A stretch of DNA of 64,000 nt from Lichenicoccus sp963693035 (GCA_963693035.2 CAXMMQ010000003.1:310001-374000), one strand, 5' to 3'; shown: positions 35,757 through 44,756, counted from the stretch's first letter. Made by a program: numbers and translations. Notes: generated by a model not told the origin, from the sequence alone.

Positions 35757-37565
35757 ATGGCCCGTCCGCCGCCGGTCAAGATCAGCAGCGAGCGCCTCGT
35801 CCTGCCGCGTCCGGGCCATGTCCTGGGCGAAGGCGAGGACAGCGCCTTCAGCGCCTTCGCACGTGTCGCCATGCGCGGACTCGATGTGCCGCTGGCCCTC
35901 GTGCTCGTCGACGAGCACGGCAAGCTGCAGATCAGGGGCGCGTTCGGCCGCTCGCTCGGCGAGACGCTGCCGATCTCCATCATCCGCACGCAGATGGACA
36001 GCCAGCGCCGCATGACGCTGGAGATCGCCGACCTGCAGCACGACCCGGCCTTGCTCGCCTCCCCCGAGGACGAGCGCCATTCGGGCTTTGGCGCCTATGC
36101 CGGCGCCACGCTGCGCGACGGATCGGGCGCCTCGATAGGCGTGCTCTGCGTCCTCGACCACAAGGCCCGCCGGTTCGGCCGCGAGAGCCTCGCGATCCTG
36201 GCCGACCTCGCCCGGGCCGCGGGCTCCCTGCTCGCCTTCGAGCCCGGCGCCGAGGCGCGCACCGACATCGGCTCCGAGGCGGTGACCGCGCTGCCCGGCC
36301 GCGAGGCGCTGGAAACCGCACTCGACCGGCTGGTCGAAGGCGCCGAGCGCGCCAACACCACCTCGCTGCCGCCGGGCTTCGGCATCTTGCGCATCGACAT
36401 CGGCCGGCTCGCCGAGCTCAACGAGATGCATGGCCGCGGCGCGGTGGACCAGGCGCTCAAGCAGATCGCCGGGCGGCTGAAGTCGGTCACTCCGAGCCCC
36501 GGCTTCCTGGCCCATCTCGGCGGCGGCGGCTTCGCGCTCGTCGTCGGCGGCCGGGTGACGGCGGCCGACATCGAGGCGGTGGCGATCCGTGCGATGGACC
36601 GGCTGCGCGAGCCCGCCCATCTCGACGGGCTGGACGTGCCGCTGCGACCCTCCGCCGGCATTGCCAGCTATCCCGCGGACGCGCTCGACAGCACCGGCCT
36701 GCTTCGCAGCGCCGAGGCGGCGCTGAGTCATGCCAAGCGCCAGGGCGACGGCCGGCACATCCATGCGACGCCGAACCTGCTGCAGACCTACGAGCTCAGC
36801 GCCGGCATCGAGCAGGACCTGCAGCGCGCCACCATGAACGGTGACTTCACGCTGAACTGGCTGCCGGTGATCGACACCGCGACCGAGAAGGTGGTGAGCT
36901 TCGAGGCCCTCGCCCGCTGGCACCGGCCAGGCTACGGCGACATTTCGCCGGAGATCTTCATCTCCTGCGCCGAGGCGGCCGGCCTGATCGAGCAGATCGA
37001 CGGCTGGGTGCTGGCGGCGGCCTGCCGGGAAGCGCAGTCCTGGGAGCAGGCGCTCGGCGTCTCGGTCAACATCTCGCCGGTCTGGATCTCGCACAACCGG
37101 CTGCCGTCGCTGCTGCGTCGGGTGCTCGACGAGACCGGGCTGGACCCGACCCGGCTGCAGATCGAGCTGTCCGAGCGGGTGCCGTTCGGCTCGGACGGCA
37201 TGACGAGGCGCGAGCTGTCGCAGGTCCGCGCGATGGGCGTCAGGCTGGCCCTCGACGATTTCGGCACCGGCTATTCCTGCCTCGGCCTGCTCGGGACCTA
37301 CCCATTCGACCAGGTCAAGCTGGATAGCCAGTTCGTCCAGGCGATCGGCCGCGATCGGAGAGCCGAAGCGATCACCCGCGGCGTGCTGCAGATGGTGCAG
37401 TCCCTGGGCATGACCAGTTGCGCCGAAGGCGTAGAGACGGAAGAACAGCTAGCCTTCCTGGACGCGCACGGCTGCGAAGAGATCCAGGGCTACCTGATCG
37501 GCAGACCAATCCCGAGGCTGCCTCGTCAGGTCGGCTCGATTCGAGCAATGGAAGATCAGTCCTAA
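35757..37565 (+). CDS. GAF-GGDEF-EAL protein, probable c-di-GMP phosphodiesterase
   Basis: A cytosolic protein of 602 residues. A GAF domain covers about residues 20-160 (SAFARVAMRGLDVPLALVLV, ending in GVLCVLDHKARRF). A GGDEF fold follows, with its loop degenerated to GGGGF (255-259), so cyclase activity is unlikely. The EAL domain is intact: EAL at 383-385, NISP, the ELSE segment, DDFGTGYSCL, VKLDSQFV and AEGVETEEQ. These hold the metal ligands and catalytic Glu expected of an active c-di-GMP phosphodiesterase. The degenerate GGDEF may bind GTP as an activator, as in CC3396-type enzymes. Confidence 0.92.
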   Translation: MARPPPVKISSERLVLPRPGHVLGEGEDSAFSAFARVAMRGLDVPLALVLVDEHGKLQIRGAFGRSLGETLPISIIRTQMDSQRRMTLEIADLQHDPALLASPEDERHSGFGAYAGATLRDGSGASIGVLCVLDHKARRFGRESLAILADLARAAGSLLAFEPGAEARTDIGSEAVTALPGREALETALDRLVEGAERANTTSLPPGFGILRIDIGRLAELNEMHGRGAVDQALKQIAGRLKSVTPSPGFLAHLGGGGFALVVGGRVTAADIEAVAIRAMDRLREPAHLDGLDVPLRPSAGIASYPADALDSTGLLRSAEAALSHAKRQGDGRHIHATPNLLQTYELSAGIEQDLQRATMNGDFTLNWLPVIDTATEKVVSFEALARWHRPGYGDISPEIFISCAEAAGLIEQIDGWVLAAACREAQSWEQALGVSVNISPVWISHNRLPSLLRRVLDETGLDPTRLQIELSERVPFGSDGMTRRELSQVRAMGVRLALDDFGTGYSCLGLLGTYPFDQVKLDSQFVQAIGRDRRAEAITRGVLQMVQSLGMTSCAEGVETEEQLAFLDAHGCEEIQGYLIGRPIPRLPRQVGSIRAMEDQS

Positions 37566-37583
37566 GGGAACCCAATCTGCCGA

Positions 37584-37745
37584 GAGGCTGCTTGTAAACG
37601 CCTGATGCCGGATGAGAGCGGTCCAAAGGACCGCGTCCGGCGTGGCTTTTCGAGCACCGGAGCGGAGCGGCCTCCTGGCCGTGAGTATCGGAGCGCAGCA
37701 AAGCCGCGTCGGCTCGCCAGCAGCAGGCGTTTACAAGCAGCCTCT
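37584..37745. mobile_element. MITE-like element with 22-bp perfect terminal inverted repeats
   Basis: The segments at 37584-37605 and 37724-37745 are exact reverse complements (core gaggctgcttgtaaacgcct). They enclose about 118 bp with no coding capacity and an internal hairpin (gcggtccaaaggaccgc). A gccg motif lies next to both ends (one nt offset at the right), a possible short target duplication. It sits between the EAL gene and a convergent membrane-protein gene, whose stop codon lies in the right repeat. A non-autonomous transposon or a structured repeat is likely. Confidence 0.6.
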
Positions 37746-38046
37746 AGCCGCTGCGGCGGGTGCTTTGTCTGGTCGGCCCATTATTGTTCAGGCTGAAGGC
37801 GATGCCGCCGGCGACCAGCCCGGTCATCAGCGGCGTCAGCCAGGCCGGGCGCAGCAGGAACGGCATCATTCCCTCCTGCCAGAGCCCCTCCCAGGCATGC
37901 CGGGCGATCGAGACGTGCAGGCGGCCCAGCATCGAGGGGTCCATCGCCAGCAGCATGGCGCCGAGGCTCATCTGCGGCGGCAGCAAGGCCGCGATGGCAA
38001 ATGCGCTGACCAGGGCGAGCGCGGAAAGGCAGGCGAACAGCCGCAC
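37744..38046 (-). CDS. Small hypothetical membrane protein
   Basis: This 100-residue protein from a GTG start has two to three hydrophobic segments (FACLSALALVSAFAIAALL, and LTPLMTGLVAGGIAFSL). Family unknown. The open frame continues upstream with basic, protein-like sequence (TRYSLKRRNGRPAPRG) behind a gaggag site but without a usual start codon, so the true start may be missing or unusual. Its last codons lie in the right arm of the inverted-repeat element, which may have replaced its original end. Confidence 0.5.
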   Translation of the reverse strand: MRLFACLSALALVSAFAIAALLPPQMSLGAMLLAMDPSMLGRLHVSIARHAWEGLWQEGMMPFLLRPAWLTPLMTGLVAGGIAFSLNNNGPTRQSTRRSG

Positions 38047-38191
38047 CGCGACGATCCGTCGCGTGCCGCGTGGCGCCGGCCTGCCGTTCCTGCGCTTCAG
38101 GCTGTAGCGCGTGACCTGTACTCCTCGGCTCGTCCCAACGGCAGGACACTAAAGCAGCCCCCGCCTGATTGGTATGTCGTAATCCCGACGC

Positions 38192-39238
38192 TCAGAACTT
38201 CGCCGACAGCACCACCGAGCCGAAGCTGAACAGGCCGCCCTTCTGGCCGTTGAACTCCTCGGTTTGCCAGGTCTGCGTATAGGCCAGCCGGACGCCGTGA
38301 TAGAGCAGCGCCAGGCCGCCTTCGACCTCGCCGACATCCCAGATCTTGGAGACGTGCGGCTCGCCGGTGCGGAAGGTGCTGCCCTGCAGGGTGGCGTCGT
38401 ATCCGACCGCCTGTCCGTCCAGCCCGGCAAAGGCGTACCAGGCGAATGGCCGGGTCGCCTTGTAGGCGTCGGTGCCGTCGAGGCCGGGGCTGATGCGCGG
38501 CGTGCCGAAATCGGAGTCCAGACCCTGGCCGATGCGCACAGTGCCACCGGCCTGGGCGTAGGTCCGGAAATCGCCGCCGGCCGCGGTAACGGTGGGCAAC
38601 AGGTCCACCGAGATGCCGTAGGCGTCGATCACCGGGAATCGCCAGGTCCGGCTCGCCTGCAGTTGCAGGATCGGCTGGTTCGGCAACTGGTAGTGCCAGC
38701 CGCGGTTCGGTGTATCGCCAATCAGGCTGTGGAACCCGTTCTGCACCTGGTAGCCGCCGGCATAGGAGCCGAGCACGCCGGCCTGCACGCCGAACACGCT
38801 GCGCGTGGTGTCGGTGTCGCTGATCAGGTTGGCGGTGGCCAGGAGCACGCCGGCATAGGGCCGGTCCTGCGGGTTCGGCGGGTCGATCTGGGTGCCGCGC
38901 GGCGTGAAGATCGACTGCTGCAGGCCGAAGGCGATGCGCTGCATCCCGTCGCCCCAGATCAGACGGTTCAGGTTGGAGATCGCCGGCGGCTGGTTGTCGG
39001 TGCCGGACGTCCAGCCGATCCTGAGCCCGCTGGTATAGTATTGGTCCGAGGTTCCCTTCAGCGTCGAGACCGCATCGTTCTCGCCCTGGACCGTCCAGGT
39101 GCCGTACGGGTCCTGCAACGGCGTCGCCGCCGCCGGAGTGGCGAAGGCCGAAGCCGCCAGGGCGCCGATCGCGGCCAGGCCCGGCAAGCGGCCCATACCC
39201 GGCGGAAGGCTGGCAAAACGACGCGTCATGGTGCTCAC
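38192..39238 (-). CDS. Outer-membrane protein, LpxR (lipid A deacylase) family
   Basis: A 348-residue protein with a signal peptide (AIGALAASAFATPAAA) and a beta-barrel pattern ending in the C-terminal aromatic signature (SVVLSAKF). Family marks of DUF2219/LpxR are visible: ENDAVSTLKGTSDQYYTSGLRIGW, then QDRPYAGVLL. LpxR enzymes remove the 3'-acyloxyacyl group of lipid A. Whether the catalytic residues are all kept cannot be decided here. Confidence 0.85.
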   Translation of the reverse strand: MSTMTRRFASLPPGMGRLPGLAAIGALAASAFATPAAATPLQDPYGTWTVQGENDAVSTLKGTSDQYYTSGLRIGWTSGTDNQPPAISNLNRLIWGDGMQRIAFGLQQSIFTPRGTQIDPPNPQDRPYAGVLLATANLISDTDTTRSVFGVQAGVLGSYAGGYQVQNGFHSLIGDTPNRGWHYQLPNQPILQLQASRTWRFPVIDAYGISVDLLPTVTAAGGDFRTYAQAGGTVRIGQGLDSDFGTPRISPGLDGTDAYKATRPFAWYAFAGLDGQAVGYDATLQGSTFRTGEPHVSKIWDVGEVEGGLALLYHGVRLAYTQTWQTEEFNGQKGGLFSFGSVVLSAKF

Positions 39239-39297
39239 TATCCGGTATTCCTGGCTCGCCTTCTGGCCGGGCGTTCACCGACGACCGCATCCCTTCT

Positions 39298-40281
39298 ATG
39301 AGGTTCATCCTCCTGAGCAAACCCCCGAGCAGCGCCCTGGCCGGCGGCGGACAACCCTATCCGCGCGACCTGCGCGGCTATGGGGCGAACCCGCCACACC
39401 CGCGCTGGCCGGATGCGGCCCGCATCGCGGTGCAGTTCGTCGTCAACTACGAGGAGGGCGGCGAGTCCTGCATCCTGCATGGCGACGCGGCGTCGGAGAC
39501 CTTCCTGTCCGACATCGTCCCGGCGCTGCCGGTCGCAGGCGCGCGGCACATGAACATGGAAAGCCTGTACGAGTATGGCAGCCGCGCCGGGGTCTGGCGG
39601 CTGCTGAGGCTGTTCGCCGAGCGTGGCCTACACTTCACCAGCTATGCCGTCGGCATGGCGATCGAGCGGCTGCCGGAGGTCGCGATCGCCATGGCCGAGG
39701 CGGGCCACGAGGTGGCGTCGCACGGCTACCGCTGGCTCGACTACCAGTTTGTGGGGCGCGCCCGCGAGTGCGCCGACCTGCGCCGGGCGATCGAGGTGCA
39801 GACCCGCATCCTGGGCAGCCGGCCGCTCGGCTTCTATCTCGGTCGCTGCAGCCCAGACACCGGCAGCCTGGTCGCCGAGGAGGGAGGCTTCCTGTACTGG
39901 TCGGACAGCTACGCCGACGACCTGCCGTACTGGGACCTCGGCTGCCGGCGCGGCGACGGACTGCCGCAACTGGTCATTCCCTATACGCTGGACGCCAACG
40001 ACATGCGGTTCGCCTCGCCGGCCGGCTATGCCAGCGGCGACGATTTCTATGCCTACCTGCGCGACAGCTTCGACATGCTGTACGCGGAGGGCGAGGCCGC
40101 GCCGAAGCTGCTGTCGATCGGGCTGCATTGCCGGCTCGCCGGGAGACCGGGACGTGCAATCGCCCTGGCCCGGTTCCTCGACTACATCCTGCGCCATGAT
40201 CGGGTATGGGTCGCGCGCCGCATCGACATCGCGCGCCACTGGCACGCTGAGCATCCGCATGGGGTGCTGTCCGCTGGTTGA
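39298..40281 (+). CDS. puuE: PuuE-like polysaccharide deacetylase family protein (putative allantoinase)
   Basis: A 327-residue NodB-fold hydrolase. The N-terminus (PRDLRGYGANPPHPRWPDAARIAVQFVVNYEEGGE with HGD and SE nearby) is characteristic of the PuuE group, named as metal-independent allantoinases of purine breakdown. MAEAGHEVASHGYRW and GFYLGRCSPDT are also typical. No other ureide or purine-catabolism genes are in the window, so the role is inferred from family alone. The ATG at 39298 may be slightly early. Confidence 0.82.
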   Translation: MRFILLSKPPSSALAGGGQPYPRDLRGYGANPPHPRWPDAARIAVQFVVNYEEGGESCILHGDAASETFLSDIVPALPVAGARHMNMESLYEYGSRAGVWRLLRLFAERGLHFTSYAVGMAIERLPEVAIAMAEAGHEVASHGYRWLDYQFVGRARECADLRRAIEVQTRILGSRPLGFYLGRCSPDTGSLVAEEGGFLYWSDSYADDLPYWDLGCRRGDGLPQLVIPYTLDANDMRFASPAGYASGDDFYAYLRDSFDMLYAEGEAAPKLLSIGLHCRLAGRPGRAIALARFLDYILRHDRVWVARRIDIARHWHAEHPHGVLSAG

Positions 40282-40504
40282 TGCGAGTCGCAGTGATGCA
40301 ACCATGCAACGGCATTACACTTAGATGACAACCTTGCCGCGAAAGTTCAACACAACTACGTGATTGGTGGTGGTCGTCGGTGCGGGATCGACCGTGCTAT
40401 GCCATCCTCCGATGCCTTCCGATGGGAAGACAGTCTACAGCATACCGCCTCCACACGGTGCGCCTGCACAGGCCAGCACCCACTAGATCCCGGGATTACG
40501 ACCG

Positions 40505-41191
40505 TTGAGAAGTAACAGGACCGACCGCAGCCCCCGCTCCCCGCGCCGCGGCGGATTTGACGATGATTTCGTGCCAGCCCCCACATTCACCGATCGAGGC
40601 GGACCGCCGCGCCGGCCGCTGGGCGGCGGCGGCGGCGGTGGCTCGCAGGTCATCGCCTCCGGGCCGGAGATCAGCGCCAGCGTCAAGTGGTTCAACAGCG
40701 AGAAGGGCTTCGGCTTCGTCGAGCTGTCGGATGGTTCAGGCGACGTGTTCCTGCATGCGAACGCGCTCACCCAGTCCGGCCATGACAGTGTCAGCCCGGG
40801 TGTGACGCTTGGCGTGCGGATCGGCCAGGGCCCCAAGGGCCGGCAAGTCGCCGAGGTGATCTCGGTCGACGAGACCACCGCGCAGCCGGAGCGCCCGCGT
40901 TCCGCGGCACCTGGCGGGTTTGGCGCCCCGCGCACCGGCGGTGGCTTCCGCAGCGGCCGCACCACTCCCGACCTGTCGCAGGCCGAGGAGGTGCGCGGCA
41001 TCGTCAAGTGGTACAACGCCACCAAGGGCTTCGGCTTCATCACGCCTGACACCGGCGGCAAGGACATCTTCGTGCATGCCTCGGCGCTCGAGCGCTCCGG
41101 CCTGTCCAGCCTGAACGAGGGCCAGTCGACCCGCGTACAGGTGGTACAGGGCCAGAAGGGCCCGGAAGCAGCCGCGATCAGCCTCGCCTGA
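40505..41191 (+). CDS. Two-domain cold-shock protein
   Basis: A 228-residue protein with two cold-shock domains. An Arg/Gly-rich N-terminus with a run of seven glycines leads to CSD1 (SASVKWFNSEKGFGFVEL, DVFLHANAL) at about residues 58-125. A Pro/Gly/Arg linker follows, then CSD2 (GIVKWYNATKGFGFITP, DIFVHASAL) at about 160-226. Both RNP motifs are intact in each. The double-domain form is common in alphaproteobacteria and probably binds RNA. The start is a TTG. The preceding 220 nt is gene-free and probably holds promoter and leader. A strong terminator follows. Confidence 0.92.
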   Translation: MRSNRTDRSPRSPRRGGFDDDFVPAPTFTDRGGPPRRPLGGGGGGGSQVIASGPEISASVKWFNSEKGFGFVELSDGSGDVFLHANALTQSGHDSVSPGVTLGVRIGQGPKGRQVAEVISVDETTAQPERPRSAAPGGFGAPRTGGGFRSGRTTPDLSQAEEVRGIVKWYNATKGFGFITPDTGGKDIFVHASALERSGLSSLNEGQSTRVQVVQGQKGPEAAAISLA

Positions 41192-41240
41192 TCATTCACG
41201 GCGCTCGCCCTTCGGGAGGAGCGTCCCACGTGGACGGCAG

Positions 41241-41275
41241 GCGCCCCTTCCACCCATGGTGGAAGGGGCGCTTCG
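41241..41275 (+). terminator. Strong hairpin terminator after the cold-shock gene
   Basis: A perfect 14-bp stem (gcgccccttccacc/ggtggaaggggcgc) with a 3-nt loop lies about 50 nt after the cold-shock stop. The T tract is short (ttcgctt). It stands between convergent genes and may serve both. Confidence 0.75.
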
Positions 41276-41280
41276 CTTCG

Positions 41281-42303
41281 TCAGCGCACTCCGTCGATCA
41301 GGCCGCCCTGGCTCCACAGGGCATTCGGACCACGCGCGAGCCTGAGCGGGCTGGCCGCGCCGGCCCGGGCGGCCAGGATCTGGCCGTAATTACCGGACGC
41401 CGCCACCGCCCGGGCTGCCCAGCCATCCTGCAGTCCCAGCAGGCCCACGAGCCCCGGCGTCGGTGCCGCGAGCGCGCCAGTCGCGGCGGGATCTCCTGAA
41501 AGCCGGCCGAGGCGGTCGCGGGAGACGCCGTCCTGTTCCGCATCCACCAGCGCGCCCACCACATCGCTGACGATGGCGGTCCAGGCGGCGTCGTCGCCCC
41601 TCATCGCCGGCGCGAACGGATCGACCGAGATCATCTGAGGCAGGATCTCGAACTGGTCCTGCATGGCGTGGAAGCCCGCGCGCATCCCGGCCAGCCACGA
41701 GACGCCGGCGGTGATGGCGTCGCAGTTGCCGCTGGTCAGCGCCGCCTCCATCTCGCCGATCTCCTCGAACGGGTGGTGGCGAAGGGCCACGTGACTGCGC
41801 GCCGACCAGTCCAGCATCCCGGCATCGGCCGGCGTTCCCGCGATATAGCAGACCAGGTGGCCGGCGAGATCGGCAGGTGCGCGGGCATGCAGGCGCCTCG
41901 CCACCAGGAAGCCCTGCCCGTCGATGAAGATCGCCGGCGCGAAGCCCAGGTGATGCAGCAGGGCGGTGGTTGCATCCGGCGTCACGCCCACCAGGAGGTC
42001 GAGCTGCCGCCCCTGCAGCGCCGCCAGCGCGTGTCCCTGGTCCGGATAGCCTTTCAGCGCGACCTTGCGCGGGTCGCCGAGCACAGCGGCGGCCACCGCG
42101 CCGCAAAACGGCGCCGCGAAGCCTGAGAGGTCGCCGTGGCTGTCGGACTTGGTGAAATCCTCCTGCTCGACGATGATCCCGCAGGAGAGCCGTCCCGTGT
42201 TGCGGACCGTGTCGATCGTCCGTGGTGCCGCCCCGGCCGGAGCGGACAAAAGAATGGCCGCCCCGACAAGCAGGGCGGCCACGACACAGGCTAGTCGGAT
42301 CAC
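41281..42303 (-). CDS. Periplasmic amino-acid binding protein, AapJ-like
   Basis: A 340-residue ABC-type solute receptor with signal peptide (VVAALLVGAAILLSAPAGAA). Family 3 binding-protein signs are RLSCGIIVEQEDF, DSHGDLSGFAAPFCGAVAAAV and DLLVGVTP. The C-terminal PNALWSQGGLIDGVR is like AapJ of the general L-amino-acid transporter. No permease or ATPase is present, so it is an orphan receptor. It starts with a GTG overlapping the stop of the phosphoesterase gene, which is unusual company. Confidence 0.82.
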   Translation of the reverse strand: MIRLACVVAALLVGAAILLSAPAGAAPRTIDTVRNTGRLSCGIIVEQEDFTKSDSHGDLSGFAAPFCGAVAAAVLGDPRKVALKGYPDQGHALAALQGRQLDLLVGVTPDATTALLHHLGFAPAIFIDGQGFLVARRLHARAPADLAGHLVCYIAGTPADAGMLDWSARSHVALRHHPFEEIGEMEAALTSGNCDAITAGVSWLAGMRAGFHAMQDQFEILPQMISVDPFAPAMRGDDAAWTAIVSDVVGALVDAEQDGVSRDRLGRLSGDPAATGALAAPTPGLVGLLGLQDGWAARAVAASGNYGQILAARAGAASPLRLARGPNALWSQGGLIDGVR

Positions 42304-44378
42304 GGAGTCCAGGTACCCGAGGTCGGCGTGCCTGGCGTGGTGCTCGGACGCGGGTTGAAGTCCGCCGGTGCCGGGTCGATCAGCTTGCCGGTGTTGTAGT
42401 CGGTCGGGATGATGTTCAGCGCGGCGCAGCCCTGCCCGCCATAGTGCGGGAGGGTGTGCGCGATCGGGACCGGGATCTCGGCATATTCGGCCGGCAGCGG
42501 CGACATCTGGCCGGACAGCCGCGAATTGTCGAACGCCGAGAACAGGTCGCCGGGCTGACTGTCGGCGCCGTCGGCCGGTCCGAGATTGCTCTGGCCGAAC
42601 TCCTGACGGCCGAGCGCCCGTCCCTTCACCTCGTCCGGCAGATCGGCGAGCGGGGTGAGGCTGAACATCTCGTTGATGAACTTGATGACCGAGCTGTGCT
42701 CCGCATACTCGTGACTGATCGCGTGCACCCGGCTGTACGGCGAGATCACGATGAGCGGAATGCGCGGGCCGGCGGCGAGCGGATTGCCCTCTGGATCGAG
42801 CTCGCGGAAGTGCGGCAGCGCGTGGTCGTAGAGACCGTCGGTCTCATCGTAGGTGATGATGATCGCGCTGTCCTTCCAATAGGGCGACGCGGCGATCGCG
42901 TTGACCTCGTCGGCGACCAGGGATTCGGCAATTTGCGTATCCGAGTAGCCCGGATGGTCGTCGCTGCCCGGGAAGGCCTTCTGCACGGTCGGGTCAGGAT
43001 CGACCGGCAGCAGCTTGTCGTTGTTGCCGTAGCCGCCACGGACGTAGAACACGCCGCCCTTGGACGGCAGCTTCTGCGCCGCGACGTCGCTGTAGAAGTC
43101 ACCCAGCCCGTGCAGGTTGGTGGTGACCTTCGGGTTGTCGCCGACATAGCCGAAATATTGCGGCGCATTGTGGTGGGTGATGTAGGTCGCATAGCTGGCG
43201 ACGCCGTTGGTGTCGGTCGGCTCGAGGTCGTAGCCCTCCTGGTACCAGCCCCAGTTGGTGGGAGCGACCTGCTGGCTGGCGATGGTGCGGATGTCGTCCT
43301 GCACGTCGAGCAGGTCCAGCGCCGGGTTCTGGTCGGTTTGGATCGTCTGCGCGATCTTGTTGCCCATGAAGGACAGCGGCAGCGTCGCGTAGGTCTGGTT
43401 CAGCGCCGGGGTCGCCGGGCTCTCGTCGTTCGGGCCGTATGGCGGTTTTACCGCCGAGGTGTCGAAGTTCGAGCCCGCATAGGGTCCGGCGTCGCCCACC
43501 ACCGGCTCGCCGCCGCTCTCGGCCACCACGGGGTTGGTGTTGTTGCTGCCGGTGCTGGGGTGCAGCGCCCACTGCGTCTCGCCGGACTGGCCGGCGATCA
43601 TCGCGATCGCGTTCGGTGTGGACGGCCCGATGATGGTCTGGTGCATCGCGTCGAACAGGGTGAAGCGATCGGCGAACTGCCACAGGAACGGCACCGTGTT
43701 GCAGTCGTCGTGGCTCATGACGAGCTCACCCTTCTGCTTGGCGGCCTCGGTCGGGTTGCTGGCCGCTGCGATACCGGTCGAGAGCGAGACGATCTTGCCT
43801 CCCTTGGTGGTGAGGCCTTCCTCGTTCAGCGCGTAGCGGTTGTTGGCGGCAACGCCGTTGGTGACGTCGAGCGAGTTGTTGATGCCGGTATGCGAGTGAT
43901 CAACGGAGTCTGTGTCGGCCGGGTAGATCTGCACCGTCTTGCCCCCGGTGGCGGTCACCGTGTTCGGGATCAGGAACGGCGAGATCGTGCCGACGCTGCC
44001 GTCGGGGTTGACGATCGCCTGCTTGAAGCCCGGCGTCTGGGAAGCGGGCTGGCTGAACAGGCCGTTGGCGCCCGGGAAGGTGCCGAAGTGGAAGTCGAAC
44101 GCGCGATTCTCCTGGAACAGCACGAACACGTATTTCACCTTCTTGCGCAGCAGCGCGAGCTTCACGGCGTGCGAGTAGGCAGGCTCGCTAGCCGGAGCAT
44201 GCGCCTGTGCCATGACCGCGGCACTCGAGGGTGGCCCGATCACCACCATGGTCGCGTCGCTGCCGGTCTGCGAGGCGAGATCGTCCTGCAGACCGGCAGC
44301 ACAGGCTGCCAGTGGCTGCATGACCAGCGCCGCGGCGGTGATCATGCTGGTACAGGTCAGGCGGAGGCGATGGGACAT
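42300..44378 (-). CDS. Phosphoesterase family protein (phospholipase C / acid phosphatase type)
   Basis: A 692-residue exported hydrolase. After a signal peptide (ITAAALVMQPLAACAA) come the PF04185 motifs: ENRAFDFHFGTFPGANG holds the metal and nucleophile region, SVDHSHTG a further metal site, and ITYDETDGLYDHALP plus RIPLIVISPYSR the C-terminal part of the active site. Members release phosphate from phospholipids or other esters. Nothing shows lipid specificity. The ATG at 44378 starts the signal peptide. It is translationally coupled to the AapJ-like receptor. Confidence 0.9.
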   Translation of the reverse strand: MSHRLRLTCTSMITAAALVMQPLAACAAGLQDDLASQTGSDATMVVIGPPSSAAVMAQAHAPASEPAYSHAVKLALLRKKVKYVFVLFQENRAFDFHFGTFPGANGLFSQPASQTPGFKQAIVNPDGSVGTISPFLIPNTVTATGGKTVQIYPADTDSVDHSHTGINNSLDVTNGVAANNRYALNEEGLTTKGGKIVSLSTGIAAASNPTEAAKQKGELVMSHDDCNTVPFLWQFADRFTLFDAMHQTIIGPSTPNAIAMIAGQSGETQWALHPSTGSNNTNPVVAESGGEPVVGDAGPYAGSNFDTSAVKPPYGPNDESPATPALNQTYATLPLSFMGNKIAQTIQTDQNPALDLLDVQDDIRTIASQQVAPTNWGWYQEGYDLEPTDTNGVASYATYITHHNAPQYFGYVGDNPKVTTNLHGLGDFYSDVAAQKLPSKGGVFYVRGGYGNNDKLLPVDPDPTVQKAFPGSDDHPGYSDTQIAESLVADEVNAIAASPYWKDSAIIITYDETDGLYDHALPHFRELDPEGNPLAAGPRIPLIVISPYSRVHAISHEYAEHSSVIKFINEMFSLTPLADLPDEVKGRALGRQEFGQSNLGPADGADSQPGDLFSAFDNSRLSGQMSPLPAEYAEIPVPIAHTLPHYGGQGCAALNIIPTDYNTGKLIDPAPADFNPRPSTTPGTPTSGTWTP

Positions 44379-44603
44379 GTAAAGCGACCTCAGGGGCGGA
44401 TGCGGCACCTGCATAGGTCGGCGACCGGAAATGGAAAACCGCCCGTCGATTACATTTGCAAGACGTTACGGGATCGTGTCGAACAGTCGATCATGTAGCG
44501 ACAGCCCTGTCATCAAGACATGCCAGGGTTCTGCACGCTCGGGTTGCTGCCCTCGCAACTTGGGAGAGTAGTGACGCGTAACCAAACGACACGGAGCAAC
44601 CGG

Positions 44604-44756
44604 ATGAACGACACACCACACCTCCTGGCCATCGTCGAAAGCAAGATGGCGCAGGTCAGGACCCAGATGGAGCATGGCAGCGCGGCAAGGGCCCGCGAAC
44701 TGCTCGAAGAGATACGGATCTACTCGAAGGAATTGCGTCTCAACCTGGCGGCGTGA
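44604..44756 (+). CDS. Small hypothetical helical protein
   Basis: A 50-residue peptide with ATG at 44604 and ggagc upstream. It is charged and helical (AIVESKMAQVRTQMEHG, ARELLEEIRIYSKELRLNL). No family recognised. It is divergent from the phosphoesterase gene and convergent with glnII. Support is the ribosome site and protein-like composition only. Confidence 0.45.
   Translation: MNDTPHLLAIVESKMAQVRTQMEHGSAARARELLEEIRIYSKELRLNLAA

Noticed and set aside
42222..44498. 758-codon plus-strand frame opposite the phosphoesterase
   Set aside because: Val/Gly/Arg-rich antisense frame without family motifs; the minus strand carries complete PF04185 motifs.
44500..44530. CTGTCAT half-site resembling a Pho box upstream of the phosphoesterase
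   Set aside because: Only one half-site is present; the needed 11-nt direct repeat spacing is absent.
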